Shown: positions 11,639 through 23,879, counted from the first letter of the stretch. The stretch is 64,000 nt of DNA from Tulasnella sp. 424 (GCA_019633425.1 WSUB01000035.1:233155-297154); one strand, 5' to 3'. Notes: a model not told the origin generated them from the sequence alone. Program-made: numbers and translations.

Positions 11639-13187
11639 GCGGATTATCATCAAGTCGAGGTCCGTCCGCTTGGAGCTGTGTCTATCCTTCGTCACGTTGG
11701 CCAATTTTCATGGTCTGGCTTCCTTCTGGGTTCGCCAGGCTTTCGCGTGTACTCGGATGTAGGGAAGTAAAATTCTTAGTAGTGCGCCTAATTAGATCTC
11801 CGTCTTCATCGCGCCTTCCCCTGCGCTTTTCGTTTTGGGTCTCGCTCGGTCATCGCTTTTCTGCTCAAGCCCCCTCATCATCCCGATCCGAATTACGATT
11901 GCAGCACTGCCCTGGATCATTTATGGATTAGTTTTGAGACGGCTAGCTGAAACAGCGCAAGGTACGGTTTATCAAGCTGCCTCGAGGCTGCTTGCCATTT
12001 TGGGACCCTGAGACGTGGAAATCATGCGGCAGCCCTTGTAGGTGAGGTCCGATTTGATATAACATCTGAGAGGGTCATTTCATCATCGCCTTCAGCTAGG
12101 CAGCGTTGAACACCCCCTGGCCTCAATGCTCGTCCCCCCCTTTCGCAGGAGTCTAGGTTGGTGAGGTTATGGTGTTAAGCCGGTCCTGATTCGACCGCGA
12201 TTGGAACTCCTCGAGCGATTTCCGCGTCATACGTGGCCACCGGCCCTCGAAATCAGAGTAGACGATGGATGGGACGTCCGTTCCTGCGACTCTATCTTTT
12301 TTTCTCTCGTTTTTTCAAATGGTCTGGTTCAGGTACCATGGACCATCTCTCTCTCTCACTCTGAAGGCAGTCTTTCAAGTCACGATCTTTTGCCAGTCTT
12401 TCGGGAAGAAGCATTGGCAAGAAGCCTGCAGGATCCAACGCAGTGAAGCAGAAGAACATCCAGATCGCTCCTCGTCCCAGTTTCTCGACCATACCTTGTT
12501 CATCTTCTCTCCCGATAGGCCTTAGTTGTGAAGGCAATGGTCACTTAGCAATTGTGACTTAGCAATTATCCTGGTTGCTCAGAACTGACCGACATTCGCA
12601 TTATCTCGCACAACGTTTTTGTAATTTTTTCAATGGGCTAGGCTGAAGTGGAATGGGCTAAACGCGCCATGGGCCGCAGCTAGCCTCCAAGTGGAAGCTC
12701 TCCTTTTTGTGAATGGCGGAAGACTGCGCCCTCGTTCAAGTGATCGAATCACTGCATTTGCGGAGTCCCCTCATTAATTAGTGACTAAGGCCGACTTATC
12801 ACCTTACTCCCGTCTTGAATCCTTCGATTGGAGGAGGTTCCTTGGCTGTCGATGGTCCCCAGTCACATATTAGACGCGCAGAGAGAACGGTTCTGTGAGC
12901 AATCTCGTCACTTGTCGGAACAAAGATCTGCCAGCTATCATAAAGGCAAACTTTCCCATTGGTCGCACCGCCATACGCGCACTGCACTTTTAGTCCGCAT
13001 GGGTATTCATGATCCACTGAAATTCTGGTCATTCCGTACTGGTTGAGTGGCCGCCATCCTTTAATACAACCGTCGCTACCGTGGTCGACACCTGTATTCC
13101 TAACCTCAGACGATATTCAACGCGGCTCCGAGAGTTAGAAGCCACGCCCCTTGTTAGATACCATGTCGTCGATACTCCTCGTGAAGA
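11639..13187. other. Intergenic between ATP3 and family copy 2
   Basis: This is 1.5 kb of mixed-composition sequence between two convergent genes. I find no gene, repeat pair or element that I can support. Confidence 0.35.
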
Positions 13188-15246
13188 CTACCATTTAGGC
13201 CCTCCAGGATCCTGCTCAACAAGCGACATGCACTTCGGAGTGTAGCTAATTTCAGGCTCGGGATCCATCCATCGAGCGTCGTACGGCCACTGAGGAAGGG
13301 AACACATTTCCTATGTGGGTCGCGGGGAGTAGGTGAGTAAGAAGCCCACTCCTGGTAGCTCGAGTTCACTTACGTATTGGTTGCAGGCTGGCTTGCATTT
13401 CGCCCACTCCGCCCACCCGAGCCAGTCCATCAATCTCGTGATCTCCTCCTTCCACTCCCTCAAAAGTCGCCGCTGTGCGTACTTATCGTCCAGCTTTTCG
13501 GCATCGAACGCCTTGATCCATATGACGCCGAGGGTACGACAAATTTCTTTCATTTATAACGGTCTCCACGGAATGCTCGAGTCGATGCTCTTGTGGTGTA
13601 AACCGGTTGACAGGTAAATGTGACGTGAAAGTGGTAGAGCAATGATAAATTGCTGGGCTGAGCCACGTAGTGTTGGTCTTGTAGTCGGAGGGGATCGAGG
13701 GTATTGAGAGGTATGGTGTGAGCATGGTTAGAATCATCTGCCGGGCGTGGACGATGCTGTGGGTGACATTCTTCCTATCCTCTCCAAGCCAGTCGGAGAG
13801 GAACTCGAGCCTTCCGGCATGTCGCTCAACTACGCTACGGATGATTGCATTCCACTTAACACCGCTTCCACCCCGTTTCCTGGTCAACGCCTCGAGCAAC
13901 TCTGCTTGGAACACTTCAACGTCTCCCCCGGAAATGTCCCCGACTCTCCACTCTGTTCTGTCCACCCCTTTCCTTGACAGGGCCAAGCTGCTGTACTTTG
14001 AATCGAAGAATGAGACCGCTTTGGAGTAGTCCAAATCAACCCCATTCACCCCGGGAGCCGAATTGTGACGGTTGCCAGCATGAATCACCTCAAAATGGAT
14101 GGAATGGGCGTGAAGGATGGCTCCTCGCCACCCATTTGGAAGCTCTGACTCGTCCCAAGGGCCAGGTGGAATGTGATTGCCTGGTGGTGCGCGAAAGCGT
14201 CAATAAGTCTGCCGAAGGGGCTAACAATCGGCAGGAATGTGAATACCCAGCCTCCAATAGGGTGCAACACCCATGGGCCGTGATTCCCCTGTTTTTGTTA
14301 GGGGCTTTGGGCCCCAGTTCTCTTTACTGGCGGGAAGGAGATCGAGAGTGGAGACAAGTCGAACACCATCCTCGAAGCTGCAGAGCATGACCTCGCTGAA
14401 ATGACATGACGTCATCGGCAATCCCATCAGAGACGCCTAAGGTGAAGTTGACCCACAAATCGACCGACATACTAAAATGGTATACCAAATTCATCTCTTC
14501 AGAACTTTAATGAGCCCAAGGAAACAAATTGACAGACCGAATGAATCCCTGAATTCCGAAATCCTTCCCCCAACGGCAAAGGTCGGATATTCTGTTAATC
14601 TCGTCTTTCCAACGACCTTTCTTGATATTCCCATGTAAAATAATTTCTTGCGTATCAAGAACTCCAGTTCTAATCTTGGTTGCGCTGTACAATATCAGTT
14701 GATGCGTGAGCCGCGGCATTCAACGCCGAACGTGAAACAACGAGGCTTCGGACCTGCTACCGTCGAAGTATAGAATCTTAAGTGGTTTATCACCAACCGC
14801 ATACGTGTGCATAACCCTCCCGAACATGTACGAGTGCTCTGGGTCGAACGAAACCCATTCAGGTCCTGATGGTGCACTGGCTGCTCTTGTTCGTCCGTGA
14901 TACAAAAGAGTGCCGGGTGCGATGGTTCCAGGGACAATCGTGTGACCTGAAAGTTGCAATTACACAAGCATTGTCCCGGTCAATAGAGGTGACGTGGAGT
15001 CAAACGTGGTGATTCCGGTTCCGGGCACTAACCATTCCGATACAAGATGTTAGGCCAGTGACGCAAGAGACCATTCGCACTGTTAAATATTAAATGTCCA
15101 GTCTCATTATGAGAAGGAGCTTTATTCCAGCTGGGATCTACTTTGGTTGATGTGGAAGGGGTTTCAGATGACGAGATCCGCAGCTGTGAGCCGCCAGTTA
15201 CGACGCCTCCGAGGACGGAGAGACTGAGCGGCAATAAGATGCGCAT
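13188..15246 (-). pseudogene. Secreted LYHGR-family protein, copy 2, one-base frameshift
   Basis: This is the same family as the copies at 428, 18006 and 20751, but on the opposite strand. Exons are 15246-15033, 14946-14754 (193 nt) and 14684-14538 (147 nt), a micro-exon 14496-14473, then 14395-14247, 14180-13374 and 13310-13188. Exons 2 and 3 have exactly the lengths found in the other copies. The start ATG at 15246 gives a signal peptide (MRILLPLSLSVLGGVV). The LYHGR, PEWVSFDPEHSYMFG and LDTQEIILHG motifs are intact. Here the micro-exon is 24 nt rather than 15, and an extra 66-nt intron (14246-14181) must be removed to avoid stops in the Pro-rich linker. Near 13554 one additional A shifts the frame just before the segment homologous to KEICRTLGVIW, so the protein would end early. 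Either this is a recent pseudogene or a base-call error. Confidence 0.75.
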
Positions 15247-16085
15247 GACGACAAGCTCGTTGTTTGCCGCAAGTTTGATCCTCAAAGTTGGTTGAAGGGA
15301 ACGTCGACTTGTGATCGTGCTGGACGGGGAACAAAGATCGAGAGAAACATATTCACTGCGGTTATAGAGAAGCCGAGCCGTGTGTCAGGTCCCTAGTCGT
15401 GCGAATGTGCGCCACACTCCCCAACTCGGCCAAACACCCATGTCTCCCCCCTCGGAAAGGTTAATCACTTCGTTCTCACTGTAGCTTGACTCTAGAGTTA
15501 GATGTGGTAATAAGTTGAAGTTGCATTGAGGGGTGCATGACTGATGACTACCATCTCACATATTTGATGATTCCCGAATCTTTCCCTCCGAAGATGTCCT
15601 GAGTGGCACGACCCACTATTACTTCTTCTACGGCAAACGTACATTTTTCTGTCAAGCTTTTTCAGGTCCAATAATATCCTGGAATCAACCTTCTTTTCAC
15701 CTCGGTGTGCTGTAAACTTACCCTTTCCTGACGAAGTTCTGGTGCCCTTCAGTCATCGCAAGAGTACAATAAAATTTACTCCAAGGAACGGCCACCATAG
15801 ATTACTTAGACCGCGCACTCTATGTTTACCCGACGGGCTGAGATAATCGGGCGCTTGTTGCAGATCTATGGCACAGCCTCCGGACTCGATTTCGGTAGGA
15901 GTTACACGCTCATGCCGAATTAAGTAAATAACACCCATGTCTTTGTAAAGACCATGTGGGACCGTTTTGTTAATCTCTACTAAAATGGTAAAGAGCGGTG
16001 CAGATGCCGTACACACGATCTTGGCGTCTTGGCGCTCTTCGGATCATTTTAGAGCCAACTTCCTGAAGGGTCATTTGGTAGAACC
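15247..16085. other. Divergent intergenic region
   Basis: This is 0.84 kb between the starts of family copy 2 (minus) and the F-box gene (plus), so it holds two opposed promoters. No other feature is supported. Confidence 0.4.
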
Positions 16086-17700
16086 ATGGCTACCGACTTC
16101 ACCACTCTCCCTCTAAACGTTCTACTTTCTATTCTGCATTATCTTACCCCTAAAGATCTCGTTCGCTTCTTTTCGGTGAGTGGAGGAAACGGCTCCACAA
16201 GAACGCTAACCTAACTCTGCTCCACCGTCAGGTGTGCCGAGCGTTGTATGAGCTATCTTCCACTGAGCCTCAGATATGGGAAGAGCACGTAGCAAGGCAA
16301 ATATCACTCTGGGGTATACCTATCAAGAATTCAGAGGTCATCGGTAGACCTGTCCAAGACCTTCAACGGACTGCAGAACGACCATGGCGGTTCCACAATA
16401 CGTTCAAATACGTTCGCTCAGCTGAAGAGTTCAAGTTTTCCCGACTGGGGTTTGAAGGGTTCACCAACTTTGAAGCTGTGGAGCTCTTACCGACAGCTCG
16501 CTGGATGTTCTTCCTCGCCACTCAAACTTCGAACGATCCAGCCGTTCCACCCGGGCCCAAGCGAATTGTTGCGGGAGATTTTGGAGGAGCAAGCGTGAGG
16601 TTCCCGACTACAGCTATCGTTCCCGAGTCAACAAGGACCTTCAAGACCCGATTTGGCGGGAACGGAGTACTACTGTACGCGATAGCAGAGCTTCCAGAGT
16701 ATGTACGTTCTCGATTCTGTCGTGTAACTTAGTCCTAAACGTCAGATTTCCCCTTTCCATCCTTTCCAGAGACTTTTTCGCTTTGTTTGTATTGGACTTC
16801 ACCACATCACCGACTGAACCAAACGACTTTGCGATTCTGGCGAGCGTAACCATCCCTTTCCCAATCAAGGAGGACTACGTCGTTGTAGGAAACCTCTGGG
16901 CGGCTTCCTCAACCGACAACCTTGTGGTTCTGGTCTGGGACTGGCGGGCCGAAACACAAGTTTTCTGCCGGCTTGACTTGGGCGAAAGAGTGGCAACTCA
17001 AAGTTATATGCCACTCATCGATGTCCGAGGTGGTATCGTCTTCTTTTGGGACCCAGTAGACCAATGCATTGTCGGTTATATGCCTTCCCGGACAGCGGAA
17101 CCGGTGGAGGGGGAGGATTCTCCGACGTTCTATGATTTGATGATCCCCTGCAGCCAAGAGGAGCCCGAACTTCACTACCTTCGTCGCAAACCAGAACTCT
17201 CCTTCTCCATGCATCCCATGTTGACAGCATACCTCCCACCACCGGGAACTCAGAGTGTCGTTCGGGTAGTATACTCTACTCTCAAGGCATACGAAGGTTC
17301 CACCCATATCATCTTCGTCGTTTTTCCGGACATGACGCTTCGTATCCAGCCGCTACCCAACAGCAATCAAGGAAGTCGGCCCAAATTTTTCTACATGCGG
17401 ACGTATCCAATGAAGAACCATCTGATCGTCGAGGATACGGAGTGGAATACAGATGGAGAGTCCCCCACTATCTACCGAGAGACTATTGACGATGGGATCA
17501 TGGCGATGAACGCGAGAGGAGAAGTGCTGTACTCGGAGAGAGTTGCAAATAAAGGTGATCCTTTTTTGCAAAACGTGTTGGACGGCAACCCTTCGGCTGT
17601 ATCAAAGCCGGTGGCCCCTTACCTCTGCCCCATCGCAGGGGTTGTGGGAGGGATTGGACGAGACGGGGAAATATTATTTTGGCAACAGGGACCTTATTGA
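16086..17700 (+). CDS. F-box domain protein, 495 aa
   Basis: There are three exons: 16086-16175, 16232-16698 and 16770-17700. The frame is intact at 496 codons including stop. The first exon and the start of the second give a typical F-box (residues about 5-45), beginning FTTLPLNVLLSILHYLTPKD and continuing through VCRALYELSS to WEEHV. F-box proteins dock substrates onto SCF ubiquitin ligases through Skp1. The rest is beta-rich, with repeated hydrophobic-then-W/Y patterns such as LVVLVWDWR and GIVFFWDPVDQ. It could be a beta-propeller-like substrate domain, but I cannot assign clear WD repeats. F-box families are strongly expanded in Agaricomycetes. The substrate is unknown. Confidence 0.8.
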
Positions 17701-17773
17701 GCGAGCGTCGTTGGCTGTACTTGTATATCATACACTCTTTGTAATAGCATACAATCCACTGTGATACCAATTA

Positions 17774-17945
17774 CAGTGGTTTGCAAAAGTGTTTTCACCC
17801 TCGAAAATCACCTCGCCCGGCCCCACCTGCCTAAAGAGCGCCAAGGATCCTTTTTGGGAGTGATTAAGGTGTTCTCCTACCTAATTAGGCAGGTGGGCTG
17901 GGGGCGATGGGATTTCCGTGGGTGAAACACTTGTGCAAACCACTG
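17774..17945. mobile_element. Tc1/mariner-type MITE, 172 bp
   Basis: The element starts CAGTGGTTTGCAAAAGTG and ends with a near-perfect inverted copy (TGGTTTGCACAAGTGTTTCA in reverse complement, one substitution plus a one-base indel over about 27 bp). It is bounded by TA on both sides (17772-17773 and 17946-17947), the target duplication of Tc1/mariner elements. An inner inverted pair (CCCACCTGCCTAA near 17820 and TTAGGCAGGTGGG near 17884) extends the hairpin potential. It has no coding capacity. It sits in the promoter of family copy 3 and is absent upstream of copy 4. Confidence 0.85.
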
Positions 17946-18005
17946 TAAGGAGCTTTATCCCCCCTCCCCTCAGAATTCCCTTCCAACCCAACAGCAACCT
18001 TCTCG

Positions 18006-20083
18006 ATGCGCCGATGTCTCTTGGCACTCTCCTTTGGAGGCTTCTTGGCACTCACCTTTGGAGGCTTCTTGGAGCTTTCCTTTGGAAGCTTCTCGGCCAG
18101 AGCTAAGCGTCAGGCTCCCCTTTCAACAGAACCACCGGCACAGCTTGATCCCGCAAAGATTTCTGCTTCGGATTGGAGTGTATCTCCAGATCTAGATGAA
18201 ACTGGACATTTGATATTCAACAGTGCGAGCGGATTGTTGAATCATTGGCACAATGCGTACTATCGAAACGGTTGGTTGATCGTCATGTTTTCCTTCATCG
18301 CAGTGTCCCGAACAAATTTTCTATCATGACATATTAGGGCATTCCATTGTGCCAGCAACGATAGCTCCTGGAACCCTTCTATATCACGGACGATGGCAAG
18401 CGAGCACTCCGCCAGACGGTCCGGAATGGGTGTCGTTCGACCCTGAACACTCATATATGTTTGGGTGGAATGTATATACATTCGTTGTTGGAAGGGAGCC
18501 TTTAAAGGTCCTTTATTTAGATGGTAGCAGGTGCGTTGGCGACCTATCGCTTGTTCGCAATGGAGGCTGGCTCATGCCTATCCGTTCAAAAGCGCTGCAG
18601 GCATGCAGTCCGAAACGATAGACACCCAAGAGATTCTCTGGCATGGGGAATTGAGGGAGGGTGGATGGCAAGATGAACGGAACGAGATCGTCGAGCTGTG
18701 CGACTGGGGCAAGAAGTACGGCATCCATGGCTTCGTGAGGTACGCATCACAGCAATTTCGAACAGCTCTGATATTCATTTCTAACTTGCGGCGCCCTCTG
18801 TCATAGAATGGAATTCGACTTGTAAGTGTTGCCCCGTCTCATGTCACGCCATACCTTCAACTGAACGTCGCTCGCATCTTCAGCGAAATCATGCTCTGCA
18901 ACTTTGCTCAAGGGATCAACCTAGTATCGGGTCTTACCCTCCTTCCAATCAATCGCAGCAGGCGGGGTCCCGGTGGTGATCTACCTCAGGGTCACGAACC
19001 AGGAAAGGTCCCTCCCAGCCCACCAACCGACAGTGCAATACTCATTAAAGGCCATTCCCGCTTTGAGACTTCACTCGATGAGCGCCTTGAACTACCTCGA
19101 CCATCAGGGATGCCTCCCCGACCACCATGGGAAGACCCCATTCCTCCGAAAGGCTGGATGGGGAGCTTGTTGTCCGAGTTTTCAGTCGCCTTCCGCGCTA
19201 TTCAGGCAGGGAATTGGCATAACGCACCTTCCGGTCTCAATGGCGTCATTCTGGACCACGCCAGCGCGATCTCGTTCTTCGATCCGAAGTACACCAGCCT
19301 CGTCGAGGCGCGTCGCGGCGTGGACCGGATGAAATGGCGCGCTGGGAACATCACTAAATCCGACGTGGAGTTGTTCAGAGCCGAATTGGATGTAGTATTG
19401 ACAAGGAAGGAGAAAGGGAGCGACGTTCGATGGGACGGGTTAATAAGAAGCGTCGTCGAACGGCATGCAGATCGTTTGGAGTTCCTTTCCGAATGGTTTG
19501 GCGCGGACCGGAAGAATGTCACCGAAGCAATTGTGTTCGCTCGCCAGACGGTCCTCGAAATGCTTGCCCCTTATTTCGTTGTCGACTCTATCCCATCCGA
19601 CTACAAGACCAATTTAACCTGGCTCAACCCAACGATGCATTACTGCTCGACCGCGTTTACGTCGCACTTGCCGGTGGACGACTTCACGCCTCAGGAGCAT
19701 ATACTGCAAGGGGCCGTGAAAGTCGTCATGAAGGAAATATGTCGGACGCTGGGCGTCATTTGGCTCGATGCGTTCGATGCAGAAGAGACTCGAAATGAAG
19801 GCGAACAACGGAATACGCTGAACAGATGGAAAGAGGAAGTGGAAAGGCTGATGGGATGGCTTGGATGGGCTGTATGGGTCAAATGCAAACCCGCTTGCGG
19901 TCATTTTGTAAGTTGAACCCGATAGTCAGCTTTGGATCTCACTCTAACTTCTTAATCGAACACTAGGAGCTATGTAGCTTACCGCAATGGCCGTTTGACA
20001 TGGGCCCGGAAAGTCCTGACGGAGGGGACGACATAATTCCTAGATGTATGTCACGGATCGAACAGGAACCACGTCGCCCTTAA
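18006..20083 (+). CDS. Secreted LYHGR-family protein, copy 3, 586 aa
   Basis: This copy is full length. Exons are 18006-18270, 18338-18530 (193 nt), 18593-18739 (147 nt), micro-exon 18807-18821 (15 nt), 18884-19907 and 19967-20083, with 587 codons including stop. The N terminus is a signal peptide that contains a tandem expansion: a GGF(L)-type unit of about nine residues occurs three times, where copy 4 has it once. Module 1 carries IVPATIAPGTLLYHGR, PEWVSFDPEHSYMFG, LKVLYLDGSR and a helix EIVELCDWGKKYGIHGF. The micro-exon encodes the core of RMEFDFEIM. After a Pro-rich linker, module 2 has FFDPKYTSLVEARRGVDRMK, SVVERHADRLEFL and FTPQEH, ending in a Cys-containing tail (CKPAC, CSLPQWPFDMG, CMSRIEQ). 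The pattern of an HG motif followed by YMFG and an aromatic strand recalls ADP-ribosyltransferase-like folds, but this is only resemblance. No function is assigned. Confidence 0.88.
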
Positions 20084-20750
20084 TATAGCGGAATGTGGCC
20101 TTGAGGAAGCGTTCAGTGAAGAACTTAGGCGAAAAGAAAGGTTAATATCAGCGCTTTATTTTATACCAAGTTTTGTTCAGTTAAAGGAAATGTAATCACT
20201 CTAGTTGGATAGAATGCGAGCTGGAATATAAACCTGACGATTATGTCCTCGACTTGGCTCAAGCTTTGTCGATCATCCCCCGGAAGCGGAGAGCTTGTCT
20301 GTCCAGACCGCAAGCTCTCGCATCAGATTAAAGATATACCCTAGATCACCATGGGCACCCAATCCTTGGGAGCGGGGTAAATGAACATGCGTTCCCCGGC
20401 AGGGTCTTATCTGATAAGGTTCGGCGTTTACGGGCCGATTCGACTTCGTTTCCGTCTGAGACATGAGATTCCGATCATCCACTGCTAACAAGACATTCAA
20501 GCCAGACTATTCGACATCCAAAGATCTTAGATCGGCTGGAGGGTATCCGACGACGTACTCCTGGGGTCTGGTGGCACGCTTCAATCATGTGCCGATAAAG
20601 CAACGGCCCTTCCGGCATCCTCTCACGAAATCGTACCCTTGCTGCGCGCGATAGCGCGTGCTGCGGACCGTAAGGCTTTGCTGATTTAAGAACCGTGTTA
20701 TCTCTTCTCTTCTTTGGGAATCCCCTTCCAGTCCAAGAGCAACCTTCTCG
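20084..20750. other. Spacer between tandem copies 3 and 4
   Basis: The first 160 bp match the sequence after copy 4 (22790-22940), including a shared CTCTAGTTGGATA, so they belong to the duplicated unit. After about 20240 the two spacers diverge. The last 50 bp before 20751 match the leader of copy 3. No gene is seen. Confidence 0.5.
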
Positions 20751-22789
20751 ATGCGCCGCTGTCTTTTGGCACTCTCCGTTGGAGGCTTCTTTGCCAGAGC
20801 TCAGCGTCAGGCTCCCCTTTCAACAGAACCACCGGCACAGCTTGATCACACAAAGAACTTTGCTTCTGATCGGAGTCTCTCTCCAGATCTGGATGAAACT
20901 GGGCATTTGATATTCAACAGTGCGAGCGGATTGCTGAACCACTGGCACAATGCGTACTACCGGAACGGTTGGTCAATCGTCATGTTCTCATTCATCGCAG
21001 TCTCCCGAGCCAATTTTATATTATGACATTTTAGGGCATTCCATTGTGCCAGCAACGATAGCTCCTGGAACCCTTCTATATCACGGAAGACGGCAAGCGA
21101 GCACTCCGCCAGACGGTCCGGAATGGGTGTCGTTCGACCCCGAACACTCATACATGTTTGGGTGGAATGTATATACATTCGTTGTTGGAAGGGAGCCTTT
21201 AAAGGTCCTTTATTTAGATGGTAGCAGGTGCGTCGGCAACTTATCGCTCGTTCACAATGGAGGCTGGCTCATACCTATCCGTTCAAAAGCGCTGCAAACA
21301 TGCAGTCCGGAACGATAGACACCCAAGAAATTCTCTGGCATGGAGAATTGAGGGAGGGTGGATGGCGAGATGAACGGAACGAGATCGTCGAGCTGTGCGA
21401 CTGGGGCAAGAAGTACGGCATCCATGGCTTCGTGAGGTACGCATCACAGCAATTTCGAACAGCTCTGATATTCATTTCTAACTTGCGGCGCCCTCTGTTA
21501 TAGAATGGAATTCGACTTGTAAGTGTTGCCTCGTCTCATGTCACGCCATACCTTCAACTGAACGTCGCTCGCTTCTTCAGCGAAATCATGCTCTGCAACT
21601 TTACTCAAGGGATCAGTCTAGTATCAGGTCTTACCCTCCTTCCAACCAATCGCGGCAGGCGCGGTCCCGGTGGTGGGCCACCTCCGGATCACAAACCAGG
21701 AAAGGTCCCCCCGGGCCCACCAACTGACAGTGACCCACTTGCAATACTCGTTAAAAGCCATTCCCGCTTTGAGACTTCACTCGATGGGCGCCTTGAACCA
21801 CCCCGACCACCAGAGATGCCTCCTGGTATACCACGGGAAGACCCAATTCCTCCGAAAGGCTGGAAGGGGAGCTTGTTGTCCGGGTCTTCGGTCACTTTCA
21901 GCGCTATTCAGGCAGGGAATTGGCATAACGCACCTTCCGGCCTCAACGGCGTCATTCTGGACCACGCCAGCACGATCTCGTTCTTCGATCCGAAGTACAC
22001 CAGTCTCGTCGAGGCGCGTCGCGGGGTGGACAGGATGAAATGGCGCGCTGGGAACATCACTAAATCCGACGTGGAGTTGTTCAGAGCCGACTTGGATGTA
22101 GTATTGACAAGGAAGGAGAAAGGGAGCGACGTTCGATGGGACGGGTTAATAAGAAGCGTCGTCGAACGGCATGCAGATCGTTTGGAGTTCCTTTCCGAAT
22201 GGCTTGGCGCGGACCGGAAGAATGTCACCGAAGGAGTTGTGTTCGCTCGCCAGACGGTCCTCGAAATGCTTGCCCCTTATTTCGTTGTCGATTCTATCCC
22301 ATCCGACTACAAGACCAATTTAACCTGGCTCAACCCAACGATGCATTACTGCTCGACCGCGTTTACGTCGCACTTGCCGGTGGACGACTTCACGCCTCAG
22401 GAGCATGTGCTACAAGGGGCCGTGGAAGTCGTCATGAAGGAAATATGTCGGACGCTGGGCGTCATTTGGCTCGATGCGTTCGATGCAGAAGAGACTCGAA
22501 ATGAAGGCGAACAACGGAATACGCTGAACAGATGGAAAGAGGAAGTGGAAAGGCTGATGGGATGGCTTGGATGGGCTGTATGGGTCAAATGCAAACCCGC
22601 TTGCGGTCCATTTGTAAGTTGAACCCGATAGTCAGCTCTGGATCTCACTCTAACTTCTTAATCGAACACTAGGAGCTATGTAGCTTACCGCAATGGCCGT
22701 TTGACATGCGCCGTGGAAGTTCTGACGGAGGGGACGACATAACTCCTAGATGTATGTCACGGACCGAACAGGAACCACGTCGCCCTTAA
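20751..22789 (+). CDS. Secreted LYHGR-family protein, copy 4, 573 aa
   Basis: This copy lies 2,745 bp downstream of copy 3 in the same orientation and is nearly identical to it, introns included. Exons are 20751-20967, 21035-21227, 21290-21436, micro-exon 21504-21518, 21581-22613 and 22673-22789, with 574 codons including stop. The signal peptide is short (MRRCLLALSVGGFFARA) without the repeat expansion of copy 3. All motifs are present: LYHGR, PEWVSFDPEHSYMFG, IDTQEILWHGELREGGW, FFDPKYTSLVEARRGVDRMK, FTPQEHVLQ and the C-terminal CSLPQWPFDM. Differences from copy 3 concentrate in the Gly/Pro-rich linker, which here has a small insertion. This is probably a recent tandem duplicate and functional as far as sequence shows. 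Confidence 0.88.
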
Positions 22790-22929
22790 TCTAGTGGGAT
22801 GTGGCCTCGAGGAAGTGCTCAGTGAAAAACGTAGGCGAAAAGAAACGTTAATATCAGCGCCTTATTTGGTGCCAAGGTTTGTTTAGTCAAAAGAAATGTA
22901 ATTCCTCTAGTTGGATACACCGCGAGCTG

Positions 22930-23560
22930 GAATAGAACAACTAGAGGTCCGCAGCATCGATCTAGCTTATAGAGCTCACGACGGTTCTGCCAAAGCGAAC
23001 ACATATGAGACTTTAGGGCTCGAGGGAGGACAAAAGTAATAATAAACGTACGTGATGCTGATAGTTAACTGGGTTGCAAAGCTGGCACGTCCGGATTTCC
23101 GTGCACCAGATATATTTGAATGAAGGTAGGAGCGCCAGAGCGTATCATAATGGCCCATAATGAAGTAATAGGTACCCGGTATTATTGTCCGTATTAGGGG
23201 ATGGCAAAGCCACGACAAAGAGCATAGTGAACTTCATGAAGAAGAGCAATTTGACGATCACTTACATCGTTTCAGGAAAGATTTCCGAGGTTAGTATCGG
23301 GCTTGGCGTCGTGATCCGCGCGGACCATTCTCCCTCCTCGAAGAATTGAAAAAACGTCGGAACTCTGCGCGGCGAATAGCCGGACTCGGCCGAATCACAG
23401 CCAAGTTCGTCACGCGCACATTATGTCTGAAAGATTCCGAATTCAGAGCTGAAAGCAACCAAAAATCGTGGAGTGGACGTCCGTACCTCAGTGGGTGGAT
23501 CTCTGCGCGTCGATTATGGAACAGAACCGCGAGAACGTCGGGAGTAGATCCGGGAGGAAC
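22930..23560 (-). pseudogene. Gutted pectin methylesterase relic
   Basis: Two blocks match the intact pectinesterase at 24531-26476. The 3' part (22940-23200) corresponds to its last exons (24550-24810), including the stretch GGCAAAGCTGGCACGTCCGG-like and the ACGGTTCTGCCAAAG acceptor region. It joins directly to sequence matching the signal-peptide exon and promoter (23200-23560, matching about 26445-26780, with GAACTTCATGAAGAAG). About 1.6 kb encoding CBM1, linker and most of the catalytic domain is missing. No product is expected. Confidence 0.75.
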
Positions 23561-23879
23561 TCCGATAGGCGCTCCAAACCCACAGACGGCTTGAAACGTC
23601 GAAGCCGTCTGGACTTACCATTCACCCGACATAGACTTTTGTAGGCTATTACATCTGGTCAACCCTGGCGGCGAATCTTCAGTCATATGGCAAACGAAGA
23701 AGTATCCCGCGTCCGACCCTCTCCATTAAGGGTCGCCAGGATCTGGACGACATTCCAATATCGAGGCCTGGTCCTAGGAGAGGTCGCAGGAGTGGTGGCT
23801 CAAGGGTTTCATCTCGGATGTTTTCATGCTAACGAATTCTAATTCGTTTGGCGCATCTTCCGGGGTCCAAATCAGCGGC

